32,838 nucleotides of DNA from Candidatus Poseidoniales archaeon (GTDB lineage Archaea; Thermoplasmatota; Poseidoniia; Poseidoniales; Poseidoniaceae). Position numbers and translations under genes: made by a program. The notes beneath the pieces were generated by a model, which was not told the origin of the DNA, did no database searches, and saw only the letters and a program-made list of their open reading frames with translations. Where the stretch lies: positions 1 to 32,838 of the forward strand of contig DUDM01000013.1 in NCBI GenBank assembly GCA_012959275.1. Reading direction: 5' to 3'. This document shows positions 1 through 8,746 of this stretch, one piece after another (within the stretch, counting starts at the first letter, position 1; every line of letters begins with the position of its first letter).

Positions 1-231
1 ATCCCCAACCAAAATTGTAATGTTGGTCACATCCCAACCGAAATCCTCATCCTCAAATGGTACCATTACAATATCAACTAATTCATCCGAAGTTCCATTT
101 GAGACTGCACTACTGGAATCTGTGGCTGAGAATGTGATATGGGACCAATCCCCACCATGATCACCTGCTAGGCAACCTGACAAGGAACTGAAAATCAAAA
201 TCAAACTGAACATCAGGGTTGTTAGCTTCAT
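1..231 (-). CDS. Putative lipoprotein, 5' part only (runs off left edge)
   Basis: This gene is absent from the ORF track because it is cut by the window edge. Reading the minus strand from ATG at 231 gives 77 uninterrupted codons. The N-terminus has a short basic start (MKLTT), a hydrophobic core and a lipobox-like LSGC at about residues 17-20, so the product is probably exported and lipid-anchored at the outer face of the membrane. The mature part begins with a Gly/Asp/Ser-rich stretch and then acidic residues (FEDEDFGWD). An AT-rich box lies 20-29 nt upstream, consistent with a leaderless or very short-leader mRNA. No family can be assigned from this fragment. The lipoprotein at the right edge of the window shares the LSGC signal but no other obvious similarity. 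Confidence 0.75.
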   Translation of the reverse strand, partial: MKLTTLMFSLILIFSSLSGCLAGDHGGDWSHITFSATDSSSAVSNGTSDELVDIVMVPFEDEDFGWDVTNITILVGD

Positions 232-309
232 AACCACGCCTAGAAGAGCAAACTAATAATCTCAGTGCCGGACGTTTAGATACAAATCCAATGTTGGGAT
301 TCTGACTTT
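232..309. promoter_or_regulatory. Intergenic spacer with TATA-like box for the left lipoprotein
   Basis: This 78-nt gap separates the trhO stop from the lipoprotein start; both genes are on the minus strand. On that strand ATTATTAGTT (251-260) ends 20 nt before the ATG, the distance expected for an archaeal TATA box driving a leaderless transcript. A GGCGTGG run just before the ATG could alternatively act as a weak Shine-Dalgarno site. No hairpin terminator was seen after trhO. Confidence 0.4.
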
Positions 310-1155
310 TCAAGACTGCGTAATGCAGTATGAACAAGAAACTCCAAGCACATAATCCTCATTCTCTTGCTCCCCAACCGTCAATGGCTCCCTACAAGCG
401 AAACAAACTTCTGTCCTAGTCTCATTCAACTGCGTATCAACAGCAACCCGTCTATCGAAGACGAAACACTCTCCATCCCAATAGTCGCCACCTGCATGCT
501 CAAAATATCCAAGAATTCCACCTTGCAATTGGCGCACATCTTTGAATCCCTCTTCCAACATGACAACACTGGCCTTCTCACAACGAACTCCGCCTGTGCA
601 AAACATCACGACTGGCTTTTCCTTGTCTAAATTGCAATCTTTTACCGCTTGAGGGAATGCTCGGAAAGATTGGATATTAAAATCAACAGCATCTTCAAAA
701 GTACCCAAGCGGATTTCGTAATCATTCCTAGCATCAAGAATTGTGATGTCTTTGCCTTCATCCAGCCATTGCTTGAATTCGGCTGGAGTAATATTATCGC
801 CGGTAAATTCCGCTGGCTTGACTTGCTCAACTCCCATGCTAATGATTTCTTTCTTCAAGCGGACATTCATTTTCCTGAATGCACTATCTGAACTGTAGGA
901 AACTTTCTGAGCCATGCCAGCAAAGCGCTCATCCTTTTCGATATATTCTGTGAAGCCATCGATTGCCTCTAGACTGCCCGATAGAAAGAAGTTGATTCCT
1001 TCTGTACTTAGTAGAATTGTCCCTAGTAAGCCGAGTTCCTGACAGATATCCTTGAAGGGTTGACGCAGGGCATCCCTATCGGGCAAATCTACAAATCTGT
1101 AGCCGGCGGTATTGACATACTGCTTCGCCATCAAGGTGGGCGAAACTGCTCTCAT
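310..1155 (-). CDS. trhO: tRNA uridine(34) hydroxylase, rhodanese family (TrhO/YceA-like)
   Basis: The product should be a cytoplasmic tRNA-modifying enzyme; TrhO proteins form 5-hydroxyuridine at the wobble position of certain tRNAs. The N-terminal ~110 residues match the acylphosphatase-like TrhO domain, with a TEGIN motif. They are followed by a rhodanese domain (about residues 120-220) with the active-site loop CTGGVRCEKA, whose first Cys is the catalytic position and which is typical of this family. The C-terminus has paired cysteines (CFAC and CSYC), the usual TrhO zinc-like knuckle, and then stops. At 281 aa it is shorter than E. coli YceA (about 350 aa). The start at 1155 lies 10 nt after the nuoN stop; an alternative ATG lies at 1131, and neither has a strong Shine-Dalgarno site. 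It sits at the end of the nuo operon and may be cotranscribed, but no functional link is evident. Confidence 0.9.
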   Translation of the reverse strand: MRAVSPTLMAKQYVNTAGYRFVDLPDRDALRQPFKDICQELGLLGTILLSTEGINFFLSGSLEAIDGFTEYIEKDERFAGMAQKVSYSSDSAFRKMNVRLKKEIISMGVEQVKPAEFTGDNITPAEFKQWLDEGKDITILDARNDYEIRLGTFEDAVDFNIQSFRAFPQAVKDCNLDKEKPVVMFCTGGVRCEKASVVMLEEGFKDVRQLQGGILGYFEHAGGDYWDGECFVFDRRVAVDTQLNETRTEVCFACREPLTVGEQENEDYVLGVSCSYCITQS

Positions 1156-1165
1156 TCTTCAATGC

Positions 1166-2950
1166 TCAGGAGAGCGCAAAGAAAGATTCAGCCGCGTTAT
1201 TACACAATATGATCAGGTGGTCTCCCGCAACACCAAAGGCGAAGGTACCTAGTGCACATGACCAGATGGCCAAACGTAGGAACCAAGCACGAGGCAAGGG
1301 TTTCCTGCGGTCGCTCTCTGCTTCTTCGAAGAACATGATAACTCCAATTCGAAGATAGTAGAACAATGAGATGGCGCTATTGATGAAGACCGCCAATGCC
1401 AACCACCAAACCCAATGTAGGTCCCAAAATGCTGTTATTCCTCCACTGGACATCAGTGAACCTGCATCGCCGGCTGCTACGTTGACTATCCCAGCGATTA
1501 GCATGAATTTGCTCATGAATCCAGCCAGTGGTGGTACACCTGCCAATGCCATCATGAAGATGAACATCGAGGCTGCAATGACTGGGTCTCTCCTTGCCAA
1601 TCCAGATAGAGAGCCACTGCGACTTGCTCCACCATCTAATTCTAACAGTGCCAATACGAGGAAAGCACCGAGTTTGAAGGTGACTAATACCACGAGGTGG
1701 AACATGATGGCAGTGACTACCCAAGTAGCCGCTTCTTCTGGAGCGCTGATATGTCCCCATCTCCAAGCGCCAACTGCAGTTAATGCAGCCATCATATAGC
1801 CAGCATGAGCAACTGAGGAATAGGCCAACATACGCTTTGGATTATCAGAGCCCAAGGCCGCGAGATTACCCCATGTCATGGTGATGACGGAAAGAGTAGC
1901 CAAGCAAATCAGCCATGCAGCTGAGCCATCGCCTTCAGGAAGTGATATCAAAAGTAGAACACGCATCAAGCCAATGAATCCCATCGCCTTCGATGCCGTG
2001 GCAAGAACCCCAGCAATAGGTGAAGAGGCCCCCGAATAGGCATCAGGAGCAGCAAAGTGGAATGGAACAGCACTAACCTTGAAGCCGAATCCAACCAACA
2101 TCATTCCCAGCGCAATATATGCTAAAGAATCAGCATTCTCAAAAGCCCTATCCAATCCCTGGATGACGATAACACCGCTATCTGCTGAGAAGACATGGGA
2201 AGAAATCTGTAAGTTTCCGTGCCAGATGTAGAGTAGCGACATGCCGTAAAGTCCGATTGCCGAGGCAGTAGCACCGACGATGAAGTACTTGACACCGCCT
2301 TCAGTACCAGCCTTACTCTCTTTGTGGAAGGCGACTAAGACATAAATTGCAAGACTTGCTAATTCAAGTCCTAGGAAGAGCATGAATAAATCTTGAGCCA
2401 ATGCAACGATTGCCATTCCCAAACCTGACATCAGCAATAAGATGTGGAAGTCTACTTGACGACGATTATTAATCAGCGCCTTGACTGAAAGATTCTTGCT
2501 CGGCTTACTAGCGGGCATTCTCGAAACTGTTGCTACAGCAGCCAACATCAAGGCGCCAAAGAATAGAATCTCAAAGACTCTAGCAAAACCATCAACCTTT
2601 AGCAATACTATCATTTCAGTTGATTCTCCCGAATATAGAATCCAACGCGTAGCATTTCCCATCAGGCTTGCAAGAGCAAGAATAGTCGCTATCAGCAAGG
2701 TTGCAATAGAGATTATCGCAGGTATACGAGGGTCAGAAGTTGTCTTGAAGCGCTGTCCTCCAAAGAACCACGGAATACGAATCTTTGTCAGCGGTAGGCG
2801 AATCATCGCCTTACCAAGATTTGGCACAACGATAAGAGCGATGATTCCCATCAACATGACGAATTCTGGCATCAAAGCACTCAAAGTTTGACTGTCGCTG
2901 AATAATTGCTGCCAAACCGCTTGGCTTCCTTCATCCACATGGCTTGTCAT
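1166..2950 (-). CDS. nuoN: Complex I subunit N (proton-pumping membrane subunit)
   Basis: This is an integral membrane antiporter-like subunit of the complex I membrane arm, about 594 aa, with roughly 14 predicted transmembrane helices. Family residues are visible: the TM5 glutamate in FLGLELASLAIY and the discontinuous-helix region VPFHFAAPDAYSG-ASSPIAG. The N-terminus is somewhat extended, with a soluble-looking loop near residues 60-85 (IRIPWFFGGQRFKTT). The ORF-track start at 2959 is a GTG lying inside the Shine-Dalgarno sequence GGAGGTG. I prefer ATG at 2950 (MTSHVDEG), which follows GGAGGTG at a normal distance and just follows the nuoM stop at 2952. It is the last nuo gene of the operon, and trhO follows closely. 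Confidence 0.95.
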   Translation of the reverse strand: MTSHVDEGSQAVWQQLFSDSQTLSALMPEFVMLMGIIALIVVPNLGKAMIRLPLTKIRIPWFFGGQRFKTTSDPRIPAIISIATLLIATILALASLMGNATRWILYSGESTEMIVLLKVDGFARVFEILFFGALMLAAVATVSRMPASKPSKNLSVKALINNRRQVDFHILLLMSGLGMAIVALAQDLFMLFLGLELASLAIYVLVAFHKESKAGTEGGVKYFIVGATASAIGLYGMSLLYIWHGNLQISSHVFSADSGVIVIQGLDRAFENADSLAYIALGMMLVGFGFKVSAVPFHFAAPDAYSGASSPIAGVLATASKAMGFIGLMRVLLLISLPEGDGSAAWLICLATLSVITMTWGNLAALGSDNPKRMLAYSSVAHAGYMMAALTAVGAWRWGHISAPEEAATWVVTAIMFHLVVLVTFKLGAFLVLALLELDGGASRSGSLSGLARRDPVIAASMFIFMMALAGVPPLAGFMSKFMLIAGIVNVAAGDAGSLMSSGGITAFWDLHWVWWLALAVFINSAISLFYYLRIGVIMFFEEAESDRRKPLPRAWFLRLAIWSCALGTFAFGVAGDHLIILCNNAAESFFALS

Positions 2951-2951
2951 C

Positions 2952-4697
2952 TCAGGCACCTCCTGCTACAAGATTGAGTAATCCACCCATATTGAAGTAG
3001 AAGTGGGCGTTTGCATAGGCCGACATCATATCCCAAATAATCCATGGAAGAACTCCGAATAAGACGATTAGAAGAGCCATCAACAGATTGCCAATATTCT
3101 CCCAAGGTGAGAGATCTCTTGCATCTTCTGCTGCCATGCCTTCTGGTAAGACGACATCTCCAGAGCCTTCGAAGATAGTGCGCTGCATCGACCAGAGGTA
3201 GTATCCAGCGGTTATTACTAGAACAAGTGCTGGGAGCAATACCCACCAACCAAAGGTCATCCAAACTGCAACGAGGACTGTTATCTCAGCAACGAATCCT
3301 GCTAGTAATGGTAGGCCAAGGCTGGCCATCCATGAGAACATCATGTAGCCTCCTAAGAATGGACTGGCCTTTGCTAAGCCGCGAGTAGAACCAATCTCCA
3401 AAGTATGGTAATGATGCTTGAAAGAACCACAGACCGAGAATAGCATCGGCGAAATAATTCCATGAGCAAACATCATGAAGATAGCACCAGCAAAGCCGAG
3501 AGGTTGCATACTTGCAATTCCTAATATTACGATCCCCATGTGTGAAACCGATGAATAAGCGACCATCCGTTTCAGATTAGTCTGACCTAGACAAACTATT
3601 GAGCCGTAAACTAAACTGATCATCCCAATAGCCAACAGTAGATATTGATACTCTGCAAGGGCATGTGGGAACAAGGTTAGAGGTAGGCGGAACATTCCGT
3701 AAGCACCCATCTTCAGCATGACACCAGCCAGCACCATCGAGCCACTTGTCGGAGCCTGAACGTGGGCATCAGGAAGCCAAGTATGGAATGGAACTGCTGG
3801 CAGTTTTACCAAGAATCCAAGCATCAACATCAGGAACAGAGCATTCTGCATACTCTCACCCAACCAAACAGAGCCATCATTGGCGGCCATTTGTGCATTA
3901 TTTGTCATATCTATCATGCTGAAAGTTCTACCAGTTAGGACTCCTCTATCGATGAGATATTGACTTGGGTCTTGAAGGAAGTAAAGGGTGACGATACCCA
4001 AGAGCATGATAACTGAGGCAGTAAAAGTGTAGAGGAAGAATTTCTGGGCCGCATAGCGTCTATCTTTTCCTCCCCACTTTAAGATAAGGAAGAACATTGG
4101 AATCAATGTTAATTCCCAAAAGACGTAGAACATGAACAAGTCAAGTGCTACGAAGACACCGATTAGAGCACCCTCCATCAATAATAACAGTGGGTGGTGG
4201 TACCAGCCTGAGTTTTCTTCCCAAGTGGTAATCATAGTTATGGGGATAATCAGAGTAGTCAACCATAGCATCGGGAAGGAAAGGCCATCAAGACCAACAT
4301 GCCAAGAAATTCCGAGGCTGTTTATCCAAGTGTACTCATGATTCATGTTATATTCATTGATTTTCAGAGTAGTCCAATCTATGGATCCCAACCAACCGAA
4401 GAATAAGGCGCTGCTAATAGCCAAGATGAAAAGGGAGAATCCAAGACTTGCTGCCTTTACTGGGAAGGCCATATTTTCTTTCATACCACGCGGTTGTTGA
4501 CTTGCCAAGGCAAGGAGAATGATTGATGCGAGTATCGGGAAAGCTACCATTGGAATGGTTATCCAATCGATTTCTCCAACTGCTTCCTCAAAGAATAATG
4601 GGAAGGATAGTAGTAAGGCACCTGCTCCAACGACAAGAGTTGCAACAATGCTGAACTCTCGTTCAAATATTGCCTTTTTAGAACTGTTTTCGGACAT
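2952..4697 (-). CDS. nuoM: Complex I subunit M (proton-pumping membrane subunit)
   Basis: A 581-aa antiporter-like subunit with about 14 transmembrane helices. Diagnostic stretches are the TM5 glutamate in FYVFWELTLIPMFF, the conserved HTWLPDAHVQAPTSG and the lysine-bearing VMLKMGAYGMFR. It forms one of the three ion channels in the membrane arm, between NuoL and NuoN. The start is clear: GGTGG-N5-ATG, with the site inside the last codons of nuoL and the nuoL TGA abutting the ATG, suggesting translational coupling. A Glu/Asp/Met-rich cytoplasmic stretch near residues 505-525 (DVVLPEGMAAEDARD) precedes the last helices. No truncation or unusual key residue is seen. Confidence 0.96.
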   Translation of the reverse strand: MSENSSKKAIFEREFSIVATLVVGAGALLLSFPLFFEEAVGEIDWITIPMVAFPILASIILLALASQQPRGMKENMAFPVKAASLGFSLFILAISSALFFGWLGSIDWTTLKINEYNMNHEYTWINSLGISWHVGLDGLSFPMLWLTTLIIPITMITTWEENSGWYHHPLLLLMEGALIGVFVALDLFMFYVFWELTLIPMFFLILKWGGKDRRYAAQKFFLYTFTASVIMLLGIVTLYFLQDPSQYLIDRGVLTGRTFSMIDMTNNAQMAANDGSVWLGESMQNALFLMLMLGFLVKLPAVPFHTWLPDAHVQAPTSGSMVLAGVMLKMGAYGMFRLPLTLFPHALAEYQYLLLAIGMISLVYGSIVCLGQTNLKRMVAYSSVSHMGIVILGIASMQPLGFAGAIFMMFAHGIISPMLFSVCGSFKHHYHTLEIGSTRGLAKASPFLGGYMMFSWMASLGLPLLAGFVAEITVLVAVWMTFGWWVLLPALVLVITAGYYLWSMQRTIFEGSGDVVLPEGMAAEDARDLSPWENIGNLLMALLIVLFGVLPWIIWDMMSAYANAHFYFNMGGLLNLVAGGA

Positions 4698-6923
4698 TCA
4701 AGCCACCCCCCAGATGAGTAAGAATAGTGCTAATGTCCCAAGTGCTGCCATCATGATATAATCACGGGCGCTACCAGTTGTTAGGCTGCGAATATTGCGG
4801 CTTGCTTCTTGACTTCCTGTCTCGATGCCCTTGATGACTCCGTCGATTATTCTACGGTCGAACCAGGCGGCTGCATAAGAAAATGGAACCACAATCTTGA
4901 GCATTAGTGAATCATACCATTGATCGAAGTAGAGGCGATTCCTAAGGGCTGTGCTGAGGCCTGATTCTGCCCAAATGCTATTGTCAAACTTATAGGTGGA
5001 GTGAATTCTTCCACTCAGAGTAATAATCCAGGCGATTGACCAGTGGGCTTTCTGTCCCTTAGCCAACTTGCCCCCATAGAGAGACATTGCATAGAATGGT
5101 CCAATTACCATCGAAAGCAAAATTGTCGTCCAAGTGATAATCAGAATAAATGGATCCATTTGTCCATCAGAGCCCAAAGCAAGGAATGCATGGGTTATCT
5201 CGTGCCATAGGTGACTTGGAGCATGAGAGAGACTGAGGTGAGTTGAATTTTCTCCCAACCAGCCTGCGAAATTAAGGCCTGCAAAGAGGATGCCTCCAAG
5301 TGTCATAAAAGTTAGAGTAACTAGGGGGATTGGGATGAATGGAGTTGTCTCTTCTACATTAGCAGCAACTTCGGTCTTTGGCTTGCCTGCAAAAGTCATG
5401 AACCACATCCTACTCATGTAGAAGCCAGTCATTCCCGCAGTTAGTAATACCAAGATTGCTGGAATAATGAATAAGCCACCGCCATCATACATGACTGCCT
5501 TCCATGCTGAGCCGACGATGCCTTCCTTAGACCAGAAACCGCCAATCAGTGGGATACCGATAATCGAGGCTGAACCTGCGGCCATTGCAATGGCTGTGAT
5601 TGGCATACGAGATGCTAAGCCTCCCATATTGTCCATGTCTTGAGCATCGAAATGGTGGTCATCATCTTCATCGTGTCCATCCTCGCTTTGTTCTAAATGA
5701 TGGTGAGCATGGTGCATTTCGTGGATGACACTTCCACTGGCCATGAATAGCATTCCCTTGGCCATGGCGTGATTGAAGAGATGGAACATCGAAGCACCAA
5801 AAGCAAAGAATGCCAATTCATCATGGCCGTTATTGACGAACCAAAGTGCGGCGCCGAGTCCAGTAAAGATGTAGGCTAATTGGCTCATCGTCGAATATGC
5901 CAATACCTTCTTGATGTCTTTTTGAACGAAGGCTATCGCTGCCGCCATGAAGGCGGTTATTCCTCCAATCATCGCGATTAGTAAGGCGACATCCCCTAAT
6001 TCTCCCGCCATTGCAGGGGCTGCAAAGAATGGGAACATACGAGCCACCAAGTAGAGACCGGCATTGACCATTGTTGCGGCGTGAATAAGAGCCGATACAG
6101 GGGTAGGTCCCTCCATCGCATCTGGAAGCCAAACGTGCAAGGGGAATTGTGCCGACTTTCCAACTGCTCCAATGAACATTAGGAGGAGCATTGCCTTGAT
6201 TAGACCTGCATCTGCGGCGCCAATATTGGCTGCATTAAAGACCACTGCAAAATCCCAAGAGCCGAATTCAGCATGCATGATTAGAAGACCGACAAAGAGG
6301 AAAATATCTCCAACTCTCGTAGTTAAGAATGCCTTCTTTGCTGCATAGGATGCGCTTGGCCTCTCATAATAGAAGCCGATTAAGAGGTAGGAACAAAGAC
6401 CCATTATTTCCCAGAATATGAATAACCAAAGGAAATTATCAGCCAAAACCATTCCGAACATTCCAGCACAAAACAGAACGAATTCACCATAAAATCTGTG
6501 ATTTCGGTTTTCATTAACTTCATCGGTATTCATGTAGCCCAACGAGAATATACAGATTAGTAAACAAAGGAAAGAAGCGACGAAGAGGAGCATAACTGAA
6601 ACATGGTCCAGTTGCATTCCGAAGCCAAGTTCCTGTACTTTCATGTCACCATGTTCAGTGAATAATTGGTAAGAAACCCAATTTCCAACATCAGTGACAA
6701 CATCATCACCATTACCTTCAGAGAAGGCTGATACATGGCCTACGATTAGCCAAAGAGAAAGAAGGAAAACGATAGCCATAACTGCTGTTGCGATGGTTCC
6801 TCCTTCCTTCCAGAAGCCCTTCCATTTTGCATTACCATTGAATAATTGCCCTAAAAATAGGATGACCGGCATTGCCAAAATAGGCAATACGGGAATAAGA
6901 ATTGCTAGTTCACTTGCTTCCAT
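4698..6923 (-). CDS. nuoL: Complex I subunit L (distal proton-pumping subunit)
   Basis: A large antiporter-like subunit, about 741 aa from the preferred start, with some 16 membrane segments and a C-terminal part that should include the long lateral helix. Family signatures include FIFWEIMGLCSYLLIGFYYE, the LPDAMEGPTPVSALIHAATMV stretch, and QKDIKKVLAYSTMSQLAY. Odd feature: between GSVIHEMHH and the conserved Q-DM-NMGGL there is an extra His/Asp/Glu-rich stretch (HHLEQSEDGHDEDDDHHFD) that looks like a metal- or cation-binding loop. The ORF-track start at 6959 overlaps nuoK and has no Shine-Dalgarno site. The GAGGTGG at the nuoK stop lies exactly 5 nt before ATG 6923 (another ATG, 6926, is only 2 nt away), so 6923 is chosen. 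Confidence 0.96.
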   Translation of the reverse strand: MEASELAILIPVLPILAMPVILFLGQLFNGNAKWKGFWKEGGTIATAVMAIVFLLSLWLIVGHVSAFSEGNGDDVVTDVGNWVSYQLFTEHGDMKVQELGFGMQLDHVSVMLLFVASFLCLLICIFSLGYMNTDEVNENRNHRFYGEFVLFCAGMFGMVLADNFLWLFIFWEIMGLCSYLLIGFYYERPSASYAAKKAFLTTRVGDIFLFVGLLIMHAEFGSWDFAVVFNAANIGAADAGLIKAMLLLMFIGAVGKSAQFPLHVWLPDAMEGPTPVSALIHAATMVNAGLYLVARMFPFFAAPAMAGELGDVALLIAMIGGITAFMAAAIAFVQKDIKKVLAYSTMSQLAYIFTGLGAALWFVNNGHDELAFFAFGASMFHLFNHAMAKGMLFMASGSVIHEMHHAHHHLEQSEDGHDEDDDHHFDAQDMDNMGGLASRMPITAIAMAAGSASIIGIPLIGGFWSKEGIVGSAWKAVMYDGGGLFIIPAILVLLTAGMTGFYMSRMWFMTFAGKPKTEVAANVEETTPFIPIPLVTLTFMTLGGILFAGLNFAGWLGENSTHLSLSHAPSHLWHEITHAFLALGSDGQMDPFILIITWTTILLSMVIGPFYAMSLYGGKLAKGQKAHWSIAWIITLSGRIHSTYKFDNSIWAESGLSTALRNRLYFDQWYDSLMLKIVVPFSYAAAWFDRRIIDGVIKGIETGSQEASRNIRSLTTGSARDYIMMAALGTLALFLLIWGVA

Positions 6924-6933
6924 CATAACCACC

Positions 6934-7236
6934 TCAGTGTTTGAGTAACTTGACCTCATCTAGTGAAATCGTCTCATGCTGCGAGTACATCGCAAGGAAA
7001 ATGGCCAAACCAATGGCTACTTCTGCTGCCGCGATGGCGATTGCGAAGGCTGTGTATACCCAACCGGTAGCATCTCCATGTTGAGCTGCTCCAGCGATGA
7101 AGTTCAGGTTAACTGCATTAAGAATTAACTCGATTGACATCAATACAATGATTGCATTCTTTCGAGTGAAGGCACCCCAAAGTCCGATACAGAAAAGGAA
7201 GACTCCTAGTCCAGCAACCCATGATGGATCTATCAT
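6934..7236 (-). CDS. nuoK: Complex I subunit K
   Basis: A 100-aa, three-helix membrane subunit of normal NuoK length. It has the conserved NAIIVLMSIELILNAVNL segment with the membrane-embedded glutamate needed for proton translocation in this family, and the second glutamate in AIAAAEVAIGLAIF. It starts at ATG 7236, which shares one base with the TGA stop of nuoJ2, and is preceded by GGAGGTGA inside the nuoJ2 coding end. Its own stop lies within the Shine-Dalgarno site of nuoL. Confidence 0.96.
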   Translation of the reverse strand: MIDPSWVAGLGVFLFCIGLWGAFTRKNAIIVLMSIELILNAVNLNFIAGAAQHGDATGWVYTAFAIAIAAAEVAIGLAIFLAMYSQHETISLDEVKLLKH

Positions 7237-7505
7237 CAGGCCTCACCTCCTTCTTCTAATTCCCACAGGAGATTGACCTTGCGCTCATCTCTAACCAAGT
7301 ATGCCGCACCAACCATGGCCATTGCCAATAATGCACCAAGCACCAACAAACCAATGGCCCAATCGACAAGAATCATTTCTGCCATACTCTCAGTAGTAGG
7401 GACGCTTGCATCTCCATCCCAAACACTACTGCCGGAAATAGCCTGCAATAATACGACGCCGAGAAATACAATCCCCAAACGGGTTAGGATACTGAGTAAC
7501 TTCAT
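7236..7505 (-). CDS. nuoJ2: Complex I subunit J, C-terminal half (NuoJ2)
   Basis: An 89-aa membrane protein with two hydrophobic helices (about residues 8-24 and 46-72) and an acidic tail. It corresponds to the C-terminal part of a standard NuoJ, which here is encoded as two genes. The motif around SMAEMILVDWAIGLLVLGALL resembles the last transmembrane pair of NuoJ. Split nuoJ1/nuoJ2 genes are known from haloarchaea. The ATG overlaps the nuoJ1 stop as ATGA, with GGAGGAGG upstream, so the two halves should be made in a coupled way. The acidic C-terminus ELEEGGEA is short and cytoplasmic. Confidence 0.88.
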   Translation of the reverse strand: MKLLSILTRLGIVFLGVVLLQAISGSSVWDGDASVPTTESMAEMILVDWAIGLLVLGALLAMAMVGAAYLVRDERKVNLLWELEEGGEA

Positions 7506-7780
7506 TCGAAATCCTCCTCCAAGATTTGTCTCCTAGTCAGCATTATCCCGAATAGAACAACCAACATAACGCTAGCCAAGTAGACAAGAATCTGAACTAC
7601 AGCGAGGAATTCTGCCTCCATCAAGATAAATATTCCACCAACTGCCATGAAACAGAAAATCAGGTACATCATTGAGTGGGCTACTCTTTGGGCATGGACT
7701 AGACCGAGTGCACCAAAAATTGCAATTCCAGCCAATATGAAAAATGCTCCCATTTCAGCATATGAAGATGCACTCTCCAT
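7502..7780 (-). CDS. nuoJ1: Complex I subunit J, N-terminal half (NuoJ1)
   Basis: A 92-aa membrane protein with three hydrophobic helices. It contains the NuoJ hallmark MEAEFLAVVQILVYLASVMLVVLFGIML, where the pi-bulge helix and conserved Tyr/Val residues of NuoJ lie. The protein ends after this helix with RRQILEEDFE, where ordinary NuoJ would continue; the remainder is the next gene. The start at 7780 is 2 nt beyond the nuoI stop and is preceded by GGAGG. There is no sign that the split is a frameshift error, because each half has its own ribosome binding site and a clean ATGA junction. Confidence 0.9.
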   Translation of the reverse strand: MESASSYAEMGAFFILAGIAIFGALGLVHAQRVAHSMMYLIFCFMAVGGIFILMEAEFLAVVQILVYLASVMLVVLFGIMLTRRQILEEDFE

Positions 7781-7782
7781 TC

Positions 7783-8742
7783 TCAGGCCTCCGCTTTCTT
7801 TGCTGCTCTAGCGGCTGCCTTCTCGCGCTTTTCTTTCTCGCGCTTTGCTCTATGTGCTAATTCTGCGTCAACTGCTTCTTGGTGTTCATTGACCAAAACG
7901 CGAGTTCGACTTGCATCAAACCAGAGGTCTTGGCGTGTAAATCCTGACATACCATCATATTCATTGGTCATGAAGAAAGATGTGAATTTGCAGGCTTCCA
8001 TGCATAAACCACAGAACATACAGCGCCCCATGTCGATTCGGCCACTGACAATTTGATCATCTGCGACAAGTAAATTAGATTGCTCCATGACTTCCTCTAT
8101 TCCTGAATCATTCCAGCGCACAGTGGCGCTGTCTCCAGTCAAATCGATGACTTCAGCAAAACGGAATTCGTCAACAGGTGCATCATGGGCTGTTATCGGG
8201 TCTCGCTCTGAATGCTCATCGACAATTCCTTCGATTTCAACTGCTGCATAACCTCCGACTTCCAATTCTCCACCATAACCAGAGTTCTCTCCTTCTGCTC
8301 CATCGAGAACATCTACTCGTAATTCAGTAGTCATGTGAAGACAGTCGTTTGGACATATCTTAACGCATAATTTACAGGCGGTGCAAGTCTCCCAAATTAC
8401 TCCAATTCTACCATTATAATTACCAGGAACGAAGAGCCAAGGCTCCATGTCCTCAAGTCTTTCATAAGGATACATGATAGTTACAGGGCGCCAAATGCTT
8501 GGCACCAAGGTTGAGGATTCGCGGTCAGCGCTATATTCCTGCTTGCCGACCTTATTCATTTTTGAACCCTTTACTCGATTCATACTCTCTGCATCGAGCA
8601 TTATTGCCTTCTTGTTGTGATAACCATTAGAAAATATCTTTCCAATAATTGGGAAGGTTCTCAATGCAGTTTTCAAAGTCATCCAAAATGGCTTGATGAA
8701 GAGGTTCCTGAAATTGGGCTTTGCGTGTTTGTGCATTGGCAT
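7783..8742 (-). CDS. nuoI: Complex I subunit I (two 4Fe-4S clusters), enlarged
   Basis: This is the ferredoxin-like subunit that carries clusters N6a and N6b toward NuoB. Both four-cysteine motifs are present: CTACKLCVKICP at residues 120-131 and CMFCGLCMEAC at 241-251. The second motif has Lys where Pro normally follows the last Cys. It is 319 aa, against roughly 160-220 in most homologues. The excess comes from a ~35-residue segment between the N-terminal membrane-associated helix and the conserved VTIMYPYE, from about 75 extra acidic residues between the two cluster motifs (C130 to C241, where about 35 residues are usual), and from a Lys/Glu/Ala-rich tail. The start at 8742 lies 4 nt after the nuoH stop, with GGAGAGTGA upstream. 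Confidence 0.95.
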   Translation of the reverse strand: MPMHKHAKPNFRNLFIKPFWMTLKTALRTFPIIGKIFSNGYHNKKAIMLDAESMNRVKGSKMNKVGKQEYSADRESSTLVPSIWRPVTIMYPYERLEDMEPWLFVPGNYNGRIGVIWETCTACKLCVKICPNDCLHMTTELRVDVLDGAEGENSGYGGELEVGGYAAVEIEGIVDEHSERDPITAHDAPVDEFRFAEVIDLTGDSATVRWNDSGIEEVMEQSNLLVADDQIVSGRIDMGRCMFCGLCMEACKFTSFFMTNEYDGMSGFTRQDLWFDASRTRVLVNEHQEAVDAELAHRAKREKEKREKAAARAAKKAEA

Positions 8743-8746
8743 ATTC

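Noticed and set aside
7236-7780. The split NuoJ as a frameshift or pseudogene
   Set aside because: Each half has its own ribosome binding site, the junction is a clean ATGA overlap, and split nuoJ is known in other archaea.
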